A stretch of DNA of 64,000 nt from Tubiluchus corallicola (lineage: Eukaryota; Priapulida; Priapulimorpha; Priapulimorphida; Tubiluchidae), in NCBI GenBank assembly GCA_030141605.1, contig JAQGDQ010000863.1:22887-86886 (forward strand), given 5' to 3'. The notes under the pieces were generated by a model. That model was not told the DNA's origin. It made no database searches and was given only the letters and a program-made list of their open reading frames with translations. The translations under genes were made by a program, and so were the position numbers. Below, in pieces: positions 63,862-64,000 of this stretch (positions within the stretch are counted from its first letter, which is position 1; every line of letters begins with the position of its first letter).

Positions 63862-64000
63862 CTGTTTTAAATACCTGTAATTTAAGAAAAAAAATAGTTA
63901 GTACGATAAGCTAAAGTCTGAAATGACCAATCTTTTCAGCCGTTGTTTTAATATTGTGTAAAACGAAACAAACATATGTAATTTTATTGTAATTTGTAAT

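Overview
The window is nuclear DNA from an invertebrate animal. Two large, intron-rich genes with canonical GT-AG introns face each other tail to tail. The introns are packed with minisatellites, MITE-like DNA transposons and a 5S-rRNA-derived SINE. The phylum cannot be fixed from the sequence. A single domino-type gene argues against vertebrates, which have separate SRCAP and EP400 genes, and the intron density argues against fast-evolving nematodes or flies.

Plus strand, 1-40058: the 3' part of one domino/SRCAP/EP400 chromatin-remodeller gene; its 5' end, with the HSA region and helicase lobe 1, lies before the window. I could chain 31 coding exons with matching phase at every junction. Thirteen shared exons (1-15522) carry the insertion between the two ATPase lobes, helicase lobe 2 with intact SNF2 motifs, and a post-helicase segment. 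Two alternative 3' ends follow. If exon 13 runs on to the stop at 17685, the protein ends in a SRCAP/DomB-like tail of about 720 residues with two AT-hooks. If an internal donor after 15522 is used, 18 further exons (21018-40058, about 1054 residues) add an EP400/DomA-like SANT domain and a long Q-rich tail. One locus therefore appears able to supply both a SWR1/SRCAP-type and a NuA4/TIP60-type remodeller.

Minus strand, 63861-43631: ten 3' exons (about 1050 residues) of a polycystin-1-like gene. They hold the end of the PLAT domain, ten membrane segments, an acidic cytoplasmic loop with a thrice-repeated xLFG motif, the extracellular polycystin domain and the channel-like C-terminus. Its 5' part lies beyond the window.

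40990-43630 is the intergenic space between the convergent genes. It holds a TTAA-flanked MITE, a tRNA-like SINE fragment, a decayed LINE reverse transcriptase and a dispersed repeat shared with 10.8-11.3 kb.

Repeats dominate the rest: about 20 tandem arrays with units of 20-177 bp, several starting within about 100 bp of a splice donor. Two are built from exon-donor junctions themselves. At 22379-22592 nine in-frame copies of a GTGAGT donor lie in tandem. At 54107-57604 a MITE is swollen by about 44 copies of an internal 73-bp segment. A solo LTR with perfect 5-bp target duplications and a heat-shock-element cluster sits at 32885-33255. 5S-derived SINE insertions have perfect 10- and 12-bp target duplications. 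No promoters of the two genes, rRNA genes, functional tRNAs or CRISPR arrays were found. All exon calls rest on reading frame, splice consensus and remembered family sequence; no alignment was run.
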